A stretch of 64,000 bases of DNA from Microbacterium binotii (lineage in GTDB: Bacteria; Actinomycetota; Actinomycetes; Actinomycetales; Microbacteriaceae), in contig NZ_CP090347.1 in the NCBI RefSeq assembly GCF_021398715.1, positions 2,604,001 to 2,668,000 on the forward strand, in the 5' to 3' direction. The notes under the pieces were generated by a model that saw only the letters and a list, made by a program, of their open reading frames with translations, was not told the DNA's origin and searched no databases. Shown here in pieces: positions 36,774 through 44,384 of the stretch. Positions within the stretch are counted from its first letter, which is position 1, and each line of letters starts with the position of its first letter. Both the position numbers and the translations under genes were made by a program.

Positions 36774-36792
36774 TTCACCCGCGGCTTCACCC
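36774..36792. promoter_or_regulatory. second TTCACCC-N5-TTCACCC direct repeat
   Basis: The two TTCACCC words have the same 12-base period and orientation as those at 33192-33210 and are 131 bases from the start of the 38-residue gene. The site overlaps no gene and lies just beyond the CPBP stop. Confidence 0.5.
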
Positions 36793-36800
36793 CGGCCCGT

Positions 36801-37748
36801 TCAGGCCGCGACGATCCCCCCGTTCAGACCCGCGAGGGTGCCGACGACGGCGAGCGCGACGAACGAGCCGTTGAAGACGATGTGGGCGACGAGCGCCGCC
36901 CAGAATCTGCCGGTCACCAGCACCAGCACGGACGTCGCGAGTCCGAACAGCGCGATGGATGCGGCGCCGGCCGCGCCGTCGGACAGCGATCCCGTGAACT
37001 GGTGGAGCAGCAGGAAGATACCGGTGCTGATCAGGGCCGCCCCCGCGCCGGCGACGGACGGCGAGCGCGTGAGGCGACGGAACACGGTGTACAGCGCGAC
37101 CAGCAGGAACCCGCGGAAGAAGAACTCCTCCACGACGGGCGAGATGACGACGGGCACGACGGCGTCGACGAGCCAGTCCACACCCGAGAGGCCGCCGTTG
37201 GTCGTGGACAGCGCAGGCCAGAGCGCGGTGCCGCGCTCCGCCTGCTCGAACCAGCCGCTGATGACGCGCAGGCCGAGTCCGAGGATCAGCCCGAAGAGCA
37301 GGTCCGTCGCCCGGAAGCGCAGGAGGCCCCGCGGCACCGAGCGGGAGTAGGCGATCACGACGGGCACGATCATCGAGGCCCAGAGCACGAGGCTGCCGAC
37401 CCACCCGCCCAACGTTCCGCCGATCAGCGTCGACGCCGCCGTCGCGATCAGCAGACCGGCGCCGAGCCCCATGAGTGCGCCGCCCACCAGCAGCCAGCTC
37501 CACCGCTGCGTCGTGCTGCCGCCCTGCAGCCAGACACGCGGTGCGCGTGGACGGCGCCGGCGGGGACGACGCTCGGGTTCCGGCTGCTCGTCGATCTCCG
37601 CCTCGACGAGACCGAGGTTCTCGAATCGTCCTGCGCTCGCCGCTGCGTCCTCACGGCGAGCGGTCCAGGCTCCGTCCGAGGCGCGCTCGAAGCGCGAGGA
37701 ACGATAGGCGCCGGACTCGCCGCGGTCGGGCTCGGTAGGATCGCTCAC
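36801..37748 (-). CDS. CPBP-family intramembrane metalloprotease
   Basis: The 315-residue protein has a hydrophilic, Arg-rich N-terminal region (about 85 residues) and then about eight membrane spans. The CPBP (Abi/CAAX-like) motifs are visible: VVEEFFFRG with the paired Glu and Arg, LHQF, and HIVFN near the C-terminus. Bacterial members can be CAAX-like proteases or immunity proteins; the substrate is unknown. The GTG at 37748 is supported by a leaderless TAACCT box seven bases upstream. It is divergent from the phosphatase gene. Confidence 0.88.
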   Translation of the reverse strand: MSDPTEPDRGESGAYRSSRFERASDGAWTARREDAAASAGRFENLGLVEAEIDEQPEPERRPRRRRPRAPRVWLQGGSTTQRWSWLLVGGALMGLGAGLLIATAASTLIGGTLGGWVGSLVLWASMIVPVVIAYSRSVPRGLLRFRATDLLFGLILGLGLRVISGWFEQAERGTALWPALSTTNGGLSGVDWLVDAVVPVVISPVVEEFFFRGFLLVALYTVFRRLTRSPSVAGAGAALISTGIFLLLHQFTGSLSDGAAGAASIALFGLATSVLVLVTGRFWAALVAHIVFNGSFVALAVVGTLAGLNGGIVAA

Positions 37749-37761
37749 AGGGGCCAGGTTA
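37749..37761 (-). promoter_or_regulatory. leaderless -10 box of the CPBP gene
   Basis: TAACCT (37761-37756) is seven bases before the GTG. It lies in the 47-base gap shared with the divergent phosphatase gene. Confidence 0.5.
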
Positions 37762-37795
37762 CCGGGCAGGGCCCGGCGGACAGGAGACACCCGCG

Positions 37796-38392
37796 ATGCT
37801 CGAGGTTCTGACGGTGTGCACCGGCAACATCTGCCGCTCGCCGTTCGCCGAGGTGATCCTCCGCGACGAACTGGGCCGGGTGGGCGTCACGGCCGCGAGC
37901 GCCGGAGTGAAGGCACTCGTCGACCAGCCCATGACGCCCGAGGCGGCGGCGCTCGCCCAGGCGTACGGCGTCCCGCAGGATCTGATCGGTGCGCATCGCG
38001 CGCGCTGGCTGAACGAGAGCCATCTGCGCACCCCCGCACTCGTGCTGGCGATGACGCGGGAGCACCGCAGAGCGGCCGTGGAGCTCGCTCCCGCGGCGAC
38101 CCGGCGCACCTTCACCGTGCGCGAGCTCGCTCGCCTGGCCGCGCACGTGTCCGACGAAGACGCCCGCTCGGTGGCCGACGCAGCGGGTTCCGACCCGCGC
38201 GCGCGGCTGGATGCGCTGCTCGCACACCTCGTGTCGGTGCGCGGCGAGATCGAGGCACCAGCCGATCCCTCGCTCGACGACGTCGTCGACCCGTACCGGC
38301 GGGAGTGGGAGGTGTACGAGCAGATGGCGTCCGAGCTGATGCCTGCACTGGGGGAGACGGTACGACTGCTCGCCCTCGCGACGCGTACGTGA
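37796..38392 (+). CDS. low-molecular-weight protein-tyrosine phosphatase-like protein
   Basis: The 198-residue protein begins MLEVLTVCTGNICRSPFAE; Cys8-x5-Arg14-Ser15 is the phosphate loop. A later DDVVDPYRRE supplies the expected Asp-Pro. It has about 40 residues more than typical enzymes, inserted in the middle (TFTVRELARLAAHVSDEDARS). GGAG lies about nine bases before the ATG. Such phosphatases often act on tyrosine kinases of polysaccharide export; a Wzc-like kinase is at 50.6 kb but not adjacent. Confidence 0.9.
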   Translation: MLEVLTVCTGNICRSPFAEVILRDELGRVGVTAASAGVKALVDQPMTPEAAALAQAYGVPQDLIGAHRARWLNESHLRTPALVLAMTREHRRAAVELAPAATRRTFTVRELARLAAHVSDEDARSVADAAGSDPRARLDALLAHLVSVRGEIEAPADPSLDDVVDPYRREWEVYEQMASELMPALGETVRLLALATRT

Positions 38393-38496
38393 GACTTCAT
38401 GAGAGTTTTCACCCGTTTGTGTCAAGTGCTCTGTGCTGACTCCCAGACTTCTGCCAGAGTGGTGCGGTCAATCCGTCTCGAGCAAAAGGACTCTTC

Positions 38497-38757
38497 ATGA
38501 CTCAGCAGCCCGCTCCCGGCGTCGACTACCCGGGCAAGACTCTCGGCGTCGTCGGCCTTGTCGTCGCGATCTTCTTCAACGTCATCGGACTCATCATCTC
38601 TGCCATCGCCTTCAACCAGTCGAAGAAGGCCGGCTACAAGAACACCCCCGCCCTCGTCGGCATCATCATCGGCGCCGTGCTCTTCGGCCTGGGTGTCATC
38701 CTCTGGATCATCGCCATCGTCGCCGGCGTCGCCGCGGTGAACATGAACAGCTACTGA
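38497..38757 (+). CDS. DUF4190-type two-span membrane protein
   Basis: The 86-residue protein has a short polar N-terminus, two hydrophobic helices (GVVGLVVAIFFNVIGLIISA and a second from about residue 50) and the middle loop FNQSKKAGYKNTPA, typical of DUF4190-like proteins. AAAAGGA lies seven bases before the ATG. The gene stands alone and is closed by a strong terminator. The TTTTCACCCG word 90 bases upstream resembles half of the spaced repeat at 33.2 and 36.8 kb. Confidence 0.75.
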   Translation: MTQQPAPGVDYPGKTLGVVGLVVAIFFNVIGLIISAIAFNQSKKAGYKNTPALVGIIIGAVLFGLGVILWIIAIVAGVAAVNMNSY

Positions 38758-38764
38758 GACCCCT

Positions 38765-38810
38765 GAAAGACGAGGGGCCGCGGCCGTTCGGCCGCGGCCC
38801 CTCGTCTTTC
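38765..38810 (+). terminator. strong terminator after the DUF4190 gene
   Basis: A perfect 21-bp stem (38765-38785 with 38790-38810) has a 4-base loop. The GAAAGACGAG start and matching CTCGTCTTTC end give a short T-run in both directions. Confidence 0.9.
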
Positions 38811-38858
38811 CTCGGTGCGGTTGACGGCGCTCGCATCCCGCCTTCGTTATTCACGGTC

Positions 38859-39101
38859 CGCGGCGCGGATCCGCGCCGCGAAAGGGAGTTGAGTAGGGCA
38901 CGTGGACGCAGAGAGTGCGACACGGGTGCCGGTGGAGACAGACCCCTGCGGTGGGTTGGCGGTCTCTCTCCCCGACACGCCTTCCGTGTCGTGACGTGTT
39001 CGTCGGTTCCCGCACAAGCGCAGACGTCGGGACCGGCCACGATCTGCACCCGCACTCGGACCGCTGCGCCGCGTTTCGACGCTGACGCAGCGGTCCGAGT
39101 G
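38859..39101. other. densely structured gene-free region, candidate non-coding RNA
   Basis: The 440-base gap 38758-39196 has no credible gene. It contains a 22-base perfect palindrome (38859-38880), an 8-bp outer stem (38918-38925 with 38984-38991) enclosing an 11-bp stem with one mismatch (38934-38944 with 38961-38971), a competing 7-bp hairpin (38973-38991), and a perfect 16-bp stem with a 17-base loop (39053-39068 with 39086-39101). It lies between convergent genes, so it is not a leader. The strand is undetermined. Confidence 0.45.
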
Positions 39102-39196
39102 GTTCGATGTCGAGCCGGTCGTGTCGCGGTGGGGCGGGCGGGGCTCGGGATGCCGATCGCCCCCCTCACCGCGAGACGACCGGCCCGCGGGCGGCG

Positions 39197-39751
39197 TCAG
39201 GATGCGGCCAGACTCCCCACACCGCCGTCGTGATAGACGAGCGGCGCCGTGCCGCGGTGGCTCGATCCGCCGAGCACCTCCAGCACGACCAGCCGATGAT
39301 CGCCGAGGGGCTCATCGCTGTGCACCCGGCACTCGAGCCACATGCGCGCGCCGTCGATGAGGATCGCGCCGCCGTCGGTCTGCGCCGTGACGAGGCCGGC
39401 GAACCGATCGCCCGCGCGCGACGCGAGCGTGCGCACCGCCGCCGCGTTCTCCTCACCGAGCACCGAGACCCCGATGCGGGAGGCGCCGGAGATCAGCGGC
39501 CACGTGCGCGAGGACTGCTGAGCGGAGAAGAGCACGAGCGGCGGGTCGAACGAGATGCCGAGCGCGAACGAGGTCGCCACCATCGCCTGCGGCCCCTCCG
39601 GCGTGAGCGCACAGATCGCCGCGATGCCGGTGGGATGCTGCGCGAACATGTCGCGCACCGCATCCGCATCCGTGGGAGCTGCGGGAAGGACGGTACGGGC
39701 GATTCCGTCGGGTCCGGGGACGATCTGCGCCCACGGGTGGTTCCAGGTCAT
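39197..39751 (-). CDS. flavin reductase-like FMN-binding protein
   Basis: The 184-residue protein has the flavin reductase domain: FAQHPTGIAAICAL, MVATSFALGISFDPPLVLF, and GVSVLGEENAAAVRTLAS with LECRVHSDEPLGDHRLVVLEV. These proteins reduce FMN for two-component monooxygenases or act alone. No monooxygenase partner is in the window. AAGGAG lies seven bases before the ATG. It is followed by the structured gene-free region. Confidence 0.9.
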   Translation of the reverse strand: MTWNHPWAQIVPGPDGIARTVLPAAPTDADAVRDMFAQHPTGIAAICALTPEGPQAMVATSFALGISFDPPLVLFSAQQSSRTWPLISGASRIGVSVLGEENAAAVRTLASRAGDRFAGLVTAQTDGGAILIDGARMWLECRVHSDEPLGDHRLVVLEVLGGSSHRGTAPLVYHDGGVGSLAAS

Positions 39752-39881
39752 TGCGGCTCTCCTTCACACCCGTCCAGCGCAGTCCGCGGGCGCACCGCCA
39801 CGCTACGAAGCCGGTGTTACGCGGGTTTTACGCGGGAGTGAAGATACCTGACGACGATCATTCGATTACCGACAGCTATCG

Positions 39882-41201
39882 TCACGCCGCGGGACGCGCC
39901 GCGTAGTCGCGTACCGAGCCGTCGCCGGCGGCGTGCCGGTCACCGGCGGCTCGGATGTCGCGCACGGCCGAGCGGGGCGCGTCGCCCGGTGCGCGTCCGC
40001 CGTCGCCGTCGACGGGGAGCGTGATCGTGGCCGTCGTGCCCTCACCCACCGTGCTGCACAGCAGCACCTCGCCGCCCTGGCGTTCGATGAGCGCCTTCGT
40101 GCTCGCCAGTCCGATCCCGGTTCCGCCGTCGTCCGGGTTCGACAGCCGACCGCGTTCGAGGGGGTCGAAGATGCGCTCGAGGTCCTCCGGGGCGATACCG
40201 CGTCCACGATCCGAGATCGCGATGCGCGCCTGGGAACCGTCCACCTCCACCGATATCTCGATGGGTCCCTCGCTGTACTTCGCCGCGTTGTCGACGAGAT
40301 TCGCGATCGCGCGCCGCAGCGCCACCGGGTCCGCCTGCACCGCGACCGAGCGCGGCGATCGATAGCGGATGCGTCCGTACGCGTCACCGGGGAGCACCAG
40401 CTCGGCCGCCTCCCGCACCGTGACGGAGGCATCCGCTCGGCTCCGCGCCTGGCGCGGGCGGGAGGGCACGAGCCGCGCGGACAGGTCCTGGATCATCGTG
40501 GCGAGGTGGTCGGTGACGGCGGAGATGCGTTCGACCGCGGCGACCGTGGCGCCACCGGGCTCGGCCATGAGGTCCACGTAGCCGCGCAGGGCGGTGATGG
40601 GCGAGAGGAAGTCGTGCGCGAAGGCTCGCAGGAAGTCGAGCTCCGCATCCTCCCGCTGTTTGGCGGCCGTGAGATCGGAGACGATCTTCACGAAACCGGC
40701 GACCTCACCCGCGTCGTCGCGCAGCGCCGTGATGATGACGTGGGCCCAGAACAGCGAGCCGTCGGCACGCACCCGCCAGCCGTTGTCCTCGACCGATCCC
40801 CGCGTCGCGGCGATCGCGAGCAGGCGCAGCGGCACGCCGCGCAGCTGGTCCTCCTCGCGATAGAAGCGCGTGAAGGAGGAACCGAGGATCTCCTCGGGCG
40901 TGTACCCCTTCAACTTCTCGGCACCCGGATTCCACCCCACGACCCGGCCCTCGACGTCGAGGTGCACGATGGCCACGGAGGTGACCTGCGCGGTCCAGTC
41001 CTGCACGAGCGCGCCCGTCGCGGCGTCCGCGGGGACGGCGGTGACGGGAACGGGCAGGCCGACACCGGATGCGGGCGCGGCCGCGACCGGCGCCTCGTCG
41101 ATCGACGGTGCGGCGGAGGATTCGGACTCGGAGATATCGGCTCCCATCGGGACGTCGATCAGTTCATCGCTCGTCGGCTCGGCGCGTCGGGTACGCGTCA
41201 T
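39882..41201 (-). CDS. PAS-domain sensor histidine kinase, probably soluble
   Basis: The 439-residue protein has a low-complexity acidic N-terminus, one PAS domain (about 70-185, HLDVEGRVVGWNPGAEKLKGY), a HisKA domain with AHDFLSPI (His196), and an ATPase domain with NLVDNAAKYS, DRGRGI and GGTGIGLAS. No membrane span is seen. The YREED and DNGWRVRADGSLFWA segments are typical of PAS/PAC. The last 40 residues are polar and disordered-looking. No response regulator is adjacent. Confidence 0.9.
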   Translation of the reverse strand: MTRTRRAEPTSDELIDVPMGADISESESSAAPSIDEAPVAAAPASGVGLPVPVTAVPADAATGALVQDWTAQVTSVAIVHLDVEGRVVGWNPGAEKLKGYTPEEILGSSFTRFYREEDQLRGVPLRLLAIAATRGSVEDNGWRVRADGSLFWAHVIITALRDDAGEVAGFVKIVSDLTAAKQREDAELDFLRAFAHDFLSPITALRGYVDLMAEPGGATVAAVERISAVTDHLATMIQDLSARLVPSRPRQARSRADASVTVREAAELVLPGDAYGRIRYRSPRSVAVQADPVALRRAIANLVDNAAKYSEGPIEISVEVDGSQARIAISDRGRGIAPEDLERIFDPLERGRLSNPDDGGTGIGLASTKALIERQGGEVLLCSTVGEGTTATITLPVDGDGGRAPGDAPRSAVRDIRAAGDRHAAGDGSVRDYAARPAA

Positions 41202-41246
41202 CTGGATTCTGCACTAAACATGCCCGCGCCGCATCCGCTCGACGGC

Positions 41247-41471
41247 TCACGACGTCAGTCTGCGTAGGGCCGCTCCCTTGTGAGCCGCCTCGGCACCGGT
41301 CTTCTCCGAGGCGACGATGTACGCGGGTTCTTCGGCGGAGGCGGTGAAGTGCTGTCCGTCGAAGGTGAAGTCACGGGTACGCGTGTCGACGATCCGCCCA
41401 CGCGTGCGCCCCTGGGACGTGTTCCAGCTCACTCGATCGCCCACACTCAGCCGCTCGCCCATGTCGTCCAT
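41247..41471 (-). CDS. DUF2945 (hypervirulence-associated TUDOR-like) protein
   Basis: The 74-residue protein has the DUF2945 core GDRVSWNTSQGRTRGRIVD and ASAEEPAYIVASEKTGAEAAHKGAALRRL. The family forms a small barrel of unknown function. ATG 41471 or ATG 41462 could be the start; neither has a strong ribosome-binding site. The frame is open far upstream but that part is Arg-rich and unlike the family. It is divergent from the pyridoxamine-oxidase-like gene. Confidence 0.75.
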   Translation of the reverse strand: MDDMGERLSVGDRVSWNTSQGRTRGRIVDTRTRDFTFDGQHFTASAEEPAYIVASEKTGAEAAHKGAALRRLTS

Positions 41472-41620
41472 GTTGCGTCGGCGTCTCGTCGCCCGCAGCC
41501 GGGTTGACAGCACTCCACTCCGTACGCGTATCACATCCGCTCTCGCCGAGGAGGGCCCTCGACCGATCGGATCGACGCGCGTGACGATGGCGACACGCAT
41601 CCGCAGAGGAGGAGACGGAC

Positions 41621-42085
41621 ATGTCCGAGAACGCACACGAAGAGCTCGCCGGTCTGATCAAGAAGTTCCGGTTCGCCATGGTCACCACCACCGAGGCCGA
41701 CGGCAAGCTCGTGGCCCACCCGCTCACCGTGCAGGAGGCGGAGTTCGACGGCGACCTGTGGTTCATCGTCGGCACGGTGACCTCCGCCGCCGTCAACGTC
41801 GCGCGCGAGTCCCGCGTGAATGTGTCGCTCAGCAGCGACGACACGTGGGTGTCGTTGTCGGGGACGGCCGCGATGGTCGATGACCGGGCGAAGCTCGAGC
41901 AGCTGTGGAGCCCCGCCGTCGACGCCTGGTTCGAGGGCGGCCCGGCAGACCCCGCTGCGGGTCTCCTGCGCTTCCACGCCGACAGCGCGGAGTACTGGAC
42001 GGCGCCGGGCGGCAAGATCGTCCGCGCCGTCGCCGCCCTCACCGGCCACCGCGTCGAAGGCGAGAACGAGACCGTCGAGCTCTGA
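41621..42085 (+). CDS. pyridoxamine 5'-phosphate oxidase-like (general stress FMN-binding) protein
   Basis: The 154-residue protein has the split-barrel fold of general stress protein 26: FAMVTTTEADGKLVAHPLTV, DLWFIVGTVTSAAVNVARESRVNVSLSS, and WVSLSGTAAMVDDRAK. These bind FMN or F420 and may reduce or sense redox compounds. A GAGGAGGAGA site precedes the ATG. It is a single-gene unit ended by a hairpin that also serves the convergent amidohydrolase gene. Confidence 0.88.
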   Translation: MSENAHEELAGLIKKFRFAMVTTTEADGKLVAHPLTVQEAEFDGDLWFIVGTVTSAAVNVARESRVNVSLSSDDTWVSLSGTAAMVDDRAKLEQLWSPAVDAWFEGGPADPAAGLLRFHADSAEYWTAPGGKIVRAVAALTGHRVEGENETVEL

Positions 42086-42089
42086 GGCA

Positions 42090-42121
42090 TCGCGCCCGGG
42101 CCTTCGAGGGTCCGGGCGCGA
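42090..42121. terminator. bidirectional terminator between convergent genes
   Basis: A 13-bp stem (42090-42102 with 42109-42121) with one G-T pair has a 6-base loop. It lies four bases from each of the two stops at 42085 and 42126. Confidence 0.75.
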
Positions 42122-42125
42122 CGGG

Positions 42126-43424
42126 TCACCTCGCGAACACCGCCTCGCCGTCCACGAGCACCAGCCGCACGTCGTCTGCGCGGGAGGCCAGGACGATCCG
42201 CGCCTCCGGCGACATCGCCGGGCCGCCGGAGGCGGCGCGAACGACCAGGTCGGCGCGCTTGCCCGGCTCGAGAGAGCCGATGACGTCAGACATGCCCAGC
42301 ACCCGGGCCGCGTCGATCGTGGCGTGAGCCAGCAGCTCGGCTGCGGTGACCCGCCCGGCGCCCGTTCCGGCCGCCCGGTCGAAGGCGAGTGCGTGTCGCA
42401 TCTCGGCGACCATGTCCGCGGGCGTGTTGAGGCTGCGATTGTCGAGACCGAGGCCCACCACGATGCCGGACTCCCGCAGCTCCCCCAGTGCGCTGCGGTG
42501 GGCGCCGGAATACATGGAGGAGGCCGCGCAGTGCACGCCGCCGCATCCGTGAGCCGCCAGCAGCTCCCTGTCGTCCGGATCCGTCGCGCTGAGGTGGGCT
42601 CCGACCAGGCTCGGACCCAGCAAGCCCAGCCGCTGCAGGCGGGCGACCGCCCGCTCGGGCCTTCCCGCGTGAACGGGGATGCCGGCCGCGCCCGCCTCGG
42701 ACGCGCACAGGTGCGTGGTCATGCCGGGCGCGTCGAGAGCACCCAACCCCACCAGCAGCGCGTCGGAGGCCATCTCGGGCAGTTCCGTGCAGGCGAACAC
42801 CGACACCCGCCCCGATCCGGCGTCCAGCGCCGACGCGGCGAAGCGCAGCGCCGTCTCCGTGGGGGCGACAAGAGCCTCACGTCGGAAACCACCCGCACGT
42901 TCGGCGGCGTCGAGCCACGGGTCCCACTGCACGGGGAGGCGGTCGGAGACCATCGGCGCCAGGACCCACCGGATCCCGGACCCCCGCGCGGCCCTCGCGC
43001 TCGCCGCGAAGGCGTCGTCCGCGCGCCGCGTGCCGACGTCGCCGACGCCCCAGCAGTCGAGCACCGTCGTGATGCCGGCGCGCGCCGCATCAGTCGCGAG
43101 GCTGCGCACCGCATGCGCCGCATCCGCCGGGGTGAGGGCGAGGACGGTGCGGTAGTACGTTCCGAACAACCAGTCGAAGAACGGCACGGACGCATCCAGC
43201 GAGCCGGCCGCGGCCGCATCCATGGAGTGCGTGTGTGCGCTGACGAACCCGGGGTGCACGATGCCGCCGCGGGCATCGATCCGCTCGCGCGCCGCCGGCG
43301 CGGGCCCCTCGCCCACGGCATCGACGATGCCGTCGCGGATCGCGATCCACCCCCGGGCGACGCGCCGCGCCGCATCCATCGTGACGACGAGGGCGTCGTC
43401 GATGACGGTGTCGACCACGCTCAC
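42126..43424 (-). CDS. amidohydrolase, ATZ/TRZ-like deaminase family
   Basis: The 432-residue protein has metal-binding HTH in GFVSAHTHSMD, later His residues in MTTHLCASE and LVGAHLSATD, and Asp in GLGLDNRSLNTPADM, with the C-terminal EPGKRADLVV strand. This fits TRZ/ATZ-type hydrolases such as guanine deaminase or S-adenosylhomocysteine deaminase. Its GTG overlaps the phosphoribosyltransferase stop (GTGA), so a purine or pyrimidine base substrate is the best guess. The exact substrate is not shown by sequence. Confidence 0.88.
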   Translation of the reverse strand: MSVVDTVIDDALVVTMDAARRVARGWIAIRDGIVDAVGEGPAPAARERIDARGGIVHPGFVSAHTHSMDAAAAGSLDASVPFFDWLFGTYYRTVLALTPADAAHAVRSLATDAARAGITTVLDCWGVGDVGTRRADDAFAASARAARGSGIRWVLAPMVSDRLPVQWDPWLDAAERAGGFRREALVAPTETALRFAASALDAGSGRVSVFACTELPEMASDALLVGLGALDAPGMTTHLCASEAGAAGIPVHAGRPERAVARLQRLGLLGPSLVGAHLSATDPDDRELLAAHGCGGVHCAASSMYSGAHRSALGELRESGIVVGLGLDNRSLNTPADMVAEMRHALAFDRAAGTGAGRVTAAELLAHATIDAARVLGMSDVIGSLEPGKRADLVVRAASGGPAMSPEARIVLASRADDVRLVLVDGEAVFAR

Positions 43425-43996
43425 GTGCGCGGGAACACCGGAATGCGGCCGAGCACCGCGACGCGGTCCTCGTATGGCGCGAGCGCCGCAGGCCACCCCT
43501 CCCCCTCGGCCAGGAGCGCACCGATCCCGACGATCTCGGCACCCGCCCGCTCGAGCAGGCGCAGCGCGGCGCCCGACGAGGAGCCGCTGGAGATCACGTC
43601 ATCGACGAACAGCACCCGCTTGCCCGCGACCGCCGAAAGGCGCGCGCGGTCCAGGAGCAGGGCAGCGCCCGTCGTGCTGGTGATGGCGTGCACGGGTTCC
43701 TCCAGCGCGTCGCCGAGGTGCACCTTGCGGGTCTTCTGCAGGATCACGTAGTCGTCGAGGCCGAGCGCGCGAGTGACCTCGATCGCGACCGGGATCCCGA
43801 GCGTCGCGGGTGCCACGACGACATCGACGCCCGCATCCGCGAAGTGCTCGGCCAGCTCGCGCCCGGCGGTCTCGGCGAATCGCACCCCGTGATCGATCAC
43901 CATCATCAGCGCGATGGACAGGTCGTCGGAGACGGGGATGATCGGCAGCGTGATCTGCTGGCTGCCGACCTGAGCGAGGTAGGTGTCTGCGGGCAT
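43421..43996 (-). CDS. purine-type phosphoribosyltransferase
   Basis: The 191-residue protein has the PRPP loop VLFVDDVISSGSSSGAAL and the preceding VVVAPATLGIPVAIEVTRALGLDDYVILQKTRKVH, as in adenine/xanthine-type enzymes. It would convert a free base and PRPP to a nucleotide. It is co-translated with the amidohydrolase, so together they could deaminate and salvage a base, for example guanine to xanthine to XMP; that is inference. The ATG at 43996 gives a normal family length. Confidence 0.88.
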   Translation of the reverse strand: MPADTYLAQVGSQQITLPIIPVSDDLSIALMMVIDHGVRFAETAGRELAEHFADAGVDVVVAPATLGIPVAIEVTRALGLDDYVILQKTRKVHLGDALEEPVHAITSTTGAALLLDRARLSAVAGKRVLFVDDVISSGSSSGAALRLLERAGAEIVGIGALLAEGEGWPAALAPYEDRVAVLGRIPVFPRT

Positions 43997-44064
43997 GCCC
44001 GGAGGCTACGCCGCGCGTGTGTCGCCCCGGTTTCGTGCCCTGGTCTCGCGCCCGCCCCTTCCCG

Positions 44065-44141
44065 GTGCCCGAACTCCTGCAGAACCGCCACCCGCAGCCG
44101 AATACAGCCCCGAAGCGCCCCATCTGCAGGAGTTCGGGCAC
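44065..44141. repeat. CCGAACTCCTGCA inverted repeat, copy 1
   Basis: Perfect 19-bp arms (44065-44083 and 44123-44141), GTGCCCGAACTCCTGCAGA and its complement, flank a 39-base centre. It lies in the 388-base gap 43997-44384, which otherwise holds only copy 2. Confidence 0.85.
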
Positions 44142-44230
44142 GCCCGACGCCGCACCCGGGGGACGGATGCCGAACGCGACCCCGGCCGCACCCCGGGCTG
44201 CGTGCCGCCGTCTGCCACCCACCCCCGGCA

Positions 44231-44303
44231 GCCCGAACTCCTGCAGAACCGGCACCCGCAGCCGCATCCAGCCCCGGACCGCCCCATCTGCAGGAGTTCG
44301 GGC
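44231..44303. repeat. CCGAACTCCTGCA inverted repeat, copy 2
   Basis: Perfect 17-bp arms (44231-44247 and 44287-44303) flank a 39-base centre that closely resembles that of copy 1. The same CGCCCGACGCCGCACCC follows both, so the pair looks like a tandem duplication with a unit of 166 bases. Confidence 0.85.
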
Positions 44304-44384
44304 ACGCCCGACGCCGCACCCACCCGAGTCAGGGAACGGCGCAGGCGCTCTCGACCGGCACGCGGATCGGGCTCGCGGCCCGAG

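Noticed and set aside
36801-37748. The CPBP protease as part of a bacteriocin or phage-defence system
   Set aside because: No bacteriocin, toxin or defence gene is adjacent; the neighbour genes are an unrelated phosphatase and a small membrane protein.
39053-39120. A tRNA-like T-arm (GGTTCGATG) near the 16-bp hairpin
   Set aside because: The flanking bases do not form a T-stem, acceptor stem or anticodon arm.
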